Assembly (NCBI GenBank): GCA_945957495.1 | Contig: CAMFLG010000062.1 | Coordinates: 1 to 10,985, forward strand | DNA: 10,985 nucleotides | Source: an uncultured Pseudorhodobacter sp. | GTDB lineage: Bacteria; Pseudomonadota; Alphaproteobacteria; Rhodobacterales; Rhodobacteraceae | Reading direction: 5' to 3' | Part shown: piece by piece, positions 8,018 to 10,985 of the stretch | Layout: each line of letters opens with the position of its first letter | Numbering within the stretch: the stretch's first letter is position 1 | Notes under the pieces: model-generated | What the model saw: the letters and a program-made list of their open reading frames with translations, nothing else | Told to the model about the DNA's origin: nothing | The model's database searches: none | Program-made: the position numbers and the translations under genes

Positions 8018-8047
8018 TTGACAAAGGGTATTATGTGCAGACATAAT
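8018..8047 (+). promoter_or_regulatory. promoter for hutI-hutH-hutU
   Basis: A perfect TTGACA -35 box (8018-8023) is followed after 18 bases by CATAAT (8042-8047; 5 of 6). The -10 lies within the right arm of the palindrome at 8029-8048, so a bound repressor would block it. Predicted transcription start is near 8054, leaving a short leader with AAGG (8066-8069) 8 bases before hutI. Confidence 0.65.
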
Positions 8048-8048
8048 A
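8029..8048. promoter_or_regulatory. probable HutC operator, perfect 8-4-8 inverted repeat
   Basis: TATTATGT (8029-8036), spacer GCAG, ACATAATA (8041-8048). The core TGT-N4-ACA is the arrangement I recall for HutC and related GntR sites in Pseudomonas. The repeat overlaps the -10 boxes of both divergent promoters, so one bound dimer could silence hutF-hutC and hutI-hutH-hutU together. That HutC is the protein that binds is inferred from its gene being next door. Confidence 0.7.
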
Positions 8049-8072
8049 ACACAAAGCGCAGACATAAGGCAA
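8043..8072 (-). promoter_or_regulatory. promoter for hutF-hutC
   Basis: On the minus strand TTGCCT (8072-8067; 4 of 6) precedes TATTAT (8048-8043; 5 of 6) with 18 bases between. The -10 overlaps that of the opposite promoter by five bases. Transcription would start near 8036, about 30 bases before the hutF ATG. Confidence 0.5.
8058..8067. promoter_or_regulatory. second operator half-site in the hutF-hutI gap
   Basis: GCAGACATAA repeats the spacer plus right arm of the palindrome (8037-8046) exactly, 21 bases downstream, which is two helical turns. No matching left arm is seen. It overlaps the ribosome site region of hutI and touches the -35 of the hutF promoter. It may be an auxiliary HutC contact. 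Confidence 0.4.
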
Positions 8073-8077
8073 GCCCA

Positions 8078-9277
8078 ATGGCGATTCTCCTGACCGACGC
8101 AACACTGGCCACGATGACCGATGTCTATGGCCTGATCGCCGACGCCGCCGTGGCGATGGACGACGACCAGATCCTGTGGGCCGGGCCGATGGCCGATTTG
8201 CCAGAGGTTTACGCCAGCCTGCCCAGCCATTCGGCGCAAGGCCGCCTTGTGACCCCGGCCCTGATCGACTGCCACAGCCATATCGTCTTTGGCGGCGACC
8301 GCGCGGCCGAGTTTGAAATGCGCCTGAACGGCGCCAGTTACGAGGATGTCGCCCGCGCCGGGGGCGGCATCCTGTCCACAGTCAAGGCCACCCGCGCGGC
8401 GTCAGAGGCCGACTTGCTCGCCTCGGCCCTTGCCCGCGCCGATCAGATCATCGCAGGCGGTGCCGCCACGATCGAGGTGAAGTCCGGCTATGGCCTGACC
8501 GTGGCGGACGAGCTGAAAATGCTGCGCGTCGCCCGCCGCATCGGCAAACTGCGCCCGGTGCATATCCGCACCACCCACCTTGCCGCCCACGCGATCCCGC
8601 CGGAATACAAAGACCGCGCCGACGCCTATATCGACGAGGTGGCGATCCCCTCGCTGCGCGCGGCCCATGCCGAAGGTCTGATCGACGCCGTGGATGCGTT
8701 CTGCGAAGGCATCGCGTTTTCGCCCGCACAGGTGGACCGTCTGTTCACTGCCGCCCGCGATCTTGGCCTGCCGGTGAAACTGCACGCCGAACAACTGTCC
8801 GATCTGAAGGGCGCGGTGCTGGCCGCAAGGTTCCGGGCGCTGTCAGCGGATCATCTGGAATATATGGCGCAGGACGGGGTGGAAGCCATGGCCGCCGCAG
8901 GCACGGTTGCCGTTATCCTGCCCGGCGCCTTCTACACCCTGCGCGAAACCCGGATGCCGCCCATCGCCGCCCTGCGTGCGGCAGGTGTGCCGATGGCCCT
9001 TGCCACCGATTGCAACCCCGGCTCTTCGCCCATCACCTCGCTGACGCTGACCATGAACATGGCCTGCACCCTGTTCCGCATGACCCCGCTAGAGGCGCTG
9101 GCAGGCACCACCACCCACGCCGCCCGCGCGCTTGGCCTGTCAGACCGGGGCACCATCGCCCCCGGACAGCGCGCCGATCTGGCGATCTGGGACGCGCAGC
9201 ACCCGGCCGAACTTTCCTACCGCATCGGGGCCACGCCCCTTCACGCCCGCATCTTCGGAGGCCACCTTGACACCTGA
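8078..9277 (+). CDS. hutI: HutI, imidazolonepropionase
   Basis: A 399-residue amidohydrolase that opens the ring of 4-imidazolone-5-propanoate to give N-formimino-L-glutamate, third step of histidine degradation. Family motifs in order: DCHSHIVFGGDRAAEFE with metal ligands His66 and His68; TIEVKSGYG; LHAEQLSD with His236 and Glu239; SADHLEYM; and ATDCNPGSSP with Asp311, a HutI signature. Length is normal. Start at ATG 8078 is supported by AAGG at 8066-8069 and by the family N-terminus; the frame is open back to 7979, across the promoter and into hutF. It is the first gene of the plus-strand hut unit and overlaps hutH by 11 bases. Confidence 0.95.
   Translation: MAILLTDATLATMTDVYGLIADAAVAMDDDQILWAGPMADLPEVYASLPSHSAQGRLVTPALIDCHSHIVFGGDRAAEFEMRLNGASYEDVARAGGGILSTVKATRAASEADLLASALARADQIIAGGAATIEVKSGYGLTVADELKMLRVARRIGKLRPVHIRTTHLAAHAIPPEYKDRADAYIDEVAIPSLRAAHAEGLIDAVDAFCEGIAFSPAQVDRLFTAARDLGLPVKLHAEQLSDLKGAVLAARFRALSADHLEYMAQDGVEAMAAAGTVAVILPGAFYTLRETRMPPIAALRAAGVPMALATDCNPGSSPITSLTLTMNMACTLFRMTPLEALAGTTTHAARALGLSDRGTIAPGQRADLAIWDAQHPAELSYRIGATPLHARIFGGHLDT
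9257..9261 (+). promoter_or_regulatory. strong ribosome binding site for the TTG start of hutH
   Basis: GGAGG lies 5 bases before the TTG at 9267, inside the end of hutI. It settles the hutH start, since no ATG or GTG lies at a suitable place and the family N-terminus begins here. Confidence 0.75.
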
Positions 9278-10802
9278 AATCCTCACCCCCGCCTCCACGC
9301 CCTTGGCGCAGCTTGAACGCATCTTCCGCACCGAGGCGCCGTCGAAACTGCATCCATCGGCCCGCGCAGGCGTCGAACGCGCCGCCAGCGCCATCGCCGC
9401 CGCCGCCGCAGGCGACACCGCCGTCTACGGCGTGAACACCGGCTTTGGCAAACTCGCCAGCCTGAAAATCGCATCGAAAGACACCGCCACCCTGCAGCGC
9501 AACCTGATCCTGTCGCATTGCTGCGGCGTGGGTGACGCGATGTCGCGCCCGGTCGCCCGCCTGATGATGACGCTGAAACTTTTGTCGCTGGGCCGCGGCG
9601 CCTCTGGCGTGCGGTGGGAGATCATCGCCCTGATCGAAGCCATGCTGGCCCACGGCGTGACGCCAGTGATCCCCGCTCAAGGCTCTGTCGGCGCATCGGG
9701 CGATCTGGCCCCGCTGGCCCATATGGCCGCCGCGATGATCGGCGCGGGCGAGGCCGAATATCAGGGCAAAGTGATGCCGGGGGCCGAGGCGTTGGCCGCC
9801 GCTGGCCTTTCCCCTGTCATCCTTGGCCCGAAAGAGGGGCTGGCCCTGATCAACGGCACGCAATTCTCTACCGCCTACGCGCTGGCAGGCCTTTTCGGCG
9901 CCTGGCGCGCGGCGCAATCCGCGCTGGTCACATCGGCCCTCTCGACCGACGCCATCATGGGCTCCACCGCCCCCTTGCAACCCGAAATCCACTCCTTGCG
10001 TGGTCACGCGGGCCAGATCGAGGCCGCAGCCACCATGCGCGCACTGCTCGACGGCTCGGTCATCCGCGAAAGCCACCGCGAGGGGGACAGCCGCGTGCAA
10101 GACCCCTATTGCATCCGCTGCCAACCGCAGGTGACGGGCGCCGCAATGGACGTGCTGCGCATGGCCGCCCATACGCTCGAAATCGAGGCGAACGCCGCCA
10201 CCGACAACCCCTTGGTGCTGACAGAGGCAGACATGATCGTCTCGGGCGGCAACTTCCATGCCGAACCCGTGGGTTTTGCCGCCGACATGATCGCGCTGGC
10301 CATTTCGGAAATCGGCGCCATCGCCCAGCGCCGCGTGGCCCTGATGGTCGATCCGGTGCTGTCCTTCGACCTTCCCGCCTTCCTCACCCCGCGCCCCGGC
10401 CTGAACTCTGGCCTGATGATCGCCGAAGTCACCACTGCCGCCCTGATGAGCGAAAACAAACACCTCGCCCACCCCACCGTCACCGACAGCACCCCCACCT
10501 CTGCCAATCAGGAGGATCACGTTTCCATGGCCGCCCATGGCGCGCGCCGGCTGGAACGGATGATCCAGAACCTGAACGTCATTCTGGGGGTAGAGGCGAT
10601 CTGCGCCGGGCAAGGCGTTGATTTCCGTGCGCCCCTGCCCACCTCGCAGCCCTTGCAGGCGGTGCTGGCCCGCCTGCGCGCCGATGTCGCCACCATGGGC
10701 GATGACCGCTACCTTGCCCCCGACCTTGCCGCCGCCGCCCACCTGATCGGCAGCGGTGCCCTTGCCCAGGCCGCAGGCGTCGCCCTGCCTGCCCTGTCCT
10801 GA
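9267..10802 (+). CDS. hutH: HutH, histidine ammonia-lyase
   Basis: A 511-residue enzyme that removes ammonia from L-histidine to give urocanate, first step of the pathway. GSVGASGDLAPLAH carries Ala143-Ser144-Gly145, which cyclise to the MIO prosthetic group; numbering is one off from Pseudomonas HutH (Ser143). Other active-site motifs are VYGVNTGFG (Tyr54), QDPYCIRCQPQVTG (Tyr281), NPLV, GNFHAEPVG and SANQEDHVSM (Glu416). Length is typical with the TTG start at 9267, which has GGAGG 5 bases upstream. It overlaps hutI by 11 bases, so translation is probably coupled, and hutU begins 17 bases after its stop. Confidence 0.96.
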   Translation: MTPEILTPASTPLAQLERIFRTEAPSKLHPSARAGVERAASAIAAAAAGDTAVYGVNTGFGKLASLKIASKDTATLQRNLILSHCCGVGDAMSRPVARLMMTLKLLSLGRGASGVRWEIIALIEAMLAHGVTPVIPAQGSVGASGDLAPLAHMAAAMIGAGEAEYQGKVMPGAEALAAAGLSPVILGPKEGLALINGTQFSTAYALAGLFGAWRAAQSALVTSALSTDAIMGSTAPLQPEIHSLRGHAGQIEAAATMRALLDGSVIRESHREGDSRVQDPYCIRCQPQVTGAAMDVLRMAAHTLEIEANAATDNPLVLTEADMIVSGGNFHAEPVGFAADMIALAISEIGAIAQRRVALMVDPVLSFDLPAFLTPRPGLNSGLMIAEVTTAALMSENKHLAHPTVTDSTPTSANQEDHVSMAAHGARRLERMIQNLNVILGVEAICAGQGVDFRAPLPTSQPLQAVLARLRADVATMGDDRYLAPDLAAAAHLIGSGALAQAAGVALPALS

Positions 10803-10819
10803 TCCTCTTGGAGCATATC

Positions 10820-10985
10820 ATGAACAACCGTCACAACATACGCGATGTCTACCCCGCCACCGGCACCACGATCACCGCGAAAAGCTGGCTGACAGAGGCG
10901 CCGATGCGGATGCTGATGAACAACCTGCACCCCGACGTGGCCGAAAACCCGCATGAGCTGGTGGTTTACGGCGGCATCGGCCGCG
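10820..10985 (+). CDS. hutU: HutU, urocanate hydratase, N-terminal part only
   Basis: The first 55 codons of a gene cut by the window end. The reading MNNRHNIRDVYPATG..., then KSWLTEAPMRMLMNNLHP and ENPHELVVYGGIGR, matches the conserved N-terminus of urocanate hydratase, which adds water to urocanate to give imidazolonepropionate using tightly bound NAD+. The YGGIGR stretch is part of the cofactor region. GGAG at 10810-10813 sits 6 bases before the ATG. It is the third gene of the plus-strand hut unit, with no terminator between it and hutH. Confidence 0.95.
   Translation, partial: MNNRHNIRDVYPATGTTITAKSWLTEAPMRMLMNNLHPDVAENPHELVVYGGIGR

Noticed and set aside
9033..10742. 569-codon minus-strand open frame opposite hutI/hutH
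   Set aside because: Gly/Asp/His-rich low-information translation, antisense to two strongly conserved enzymes.
1..10985. Search for CRISPR arrays, tRNA/rRNA genes, insertion sequences, phage genes or defence systems
   Set aside because: No regularly spaced repeats, transposase motifs or structural RNA signatures were seen; nearly all of the window is assigned to known metabolic and regulatory families.

Overview
The window is high-GC, densely coded DNA, most likely from an alphaproteobacterium of the Rhodobacteraceae/Paracoccaceae type. The reasons are GC-rich third codon positions, a histidine-utilisation (hut) cluster of the HutF type, and paired FAD/GcvT-type demethylating dehydrogenases, which are common in roseobacter-like genomes. 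The lineage is an inference from gene content; no rRNA or other phylogenetic marker is present.

Left part (1-5087): two tandem minus-strand genes encode paralogous proteins of about 815 residues. Each has an N-terminal FAD-binding amine dehydrogenase half, with the Trp-His motif used for covalent flavin attachment, and a C-terminal folate-binding GcvT-like half. The upstream gene (2534-4975) resembles dimethylglycine dehydrogenase and the downstream gene (27-2474) resembles sarcosine dehydrogenase. Together they look like consecutive N-demethylation steps, with the released carbon passed to tetrahydrofolate. Each is followed 6-7 bases after its stop codon by the same 19-base hairpin repeat. 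A LysR-type regulator (5088-6005) is divergently transcribed from the pair. The 112-base gap holds a good sigma70-like promoter for the dehydrogenases, and a palindrome overlaps its -35 box.

Right part (5950-10985): a histidine degradation locus. On the minus strand hutF (formimidoylglutamate deiminase) is followed by hutC (GntR/UTRA repressor) with a 4-base start/stop overlap. On the plus strand hutI (imidazolonepropionase), hutH (histidine ammonia-lyase, TTG start) and the first 55 codons of hutU (urocanate hydratase) follow one another closely. The 71-base gap between hutF and hutI contains two divergent promoters whose -10 boxes overlap inside a perfect 8-4-8 inverted repeat, probably the HutC operator. 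The enzymes give histidine -> urocanate -> imidazolonepropionate -> formiminoglutamate -> N-formylglutamate. The last step needs a deformylase (hutG), which is not in the window.

The two halves meet in a 56-base convergent overlap between the ends of lysR and hutC. I see no mobile element, CRISPR array, tRNA, rRNA, broken gene or clearly new system. The points of most interest are the compact hut promoter/operator, the hairpin repeats, and the unresolved substrates of the dehydrogenase pair.
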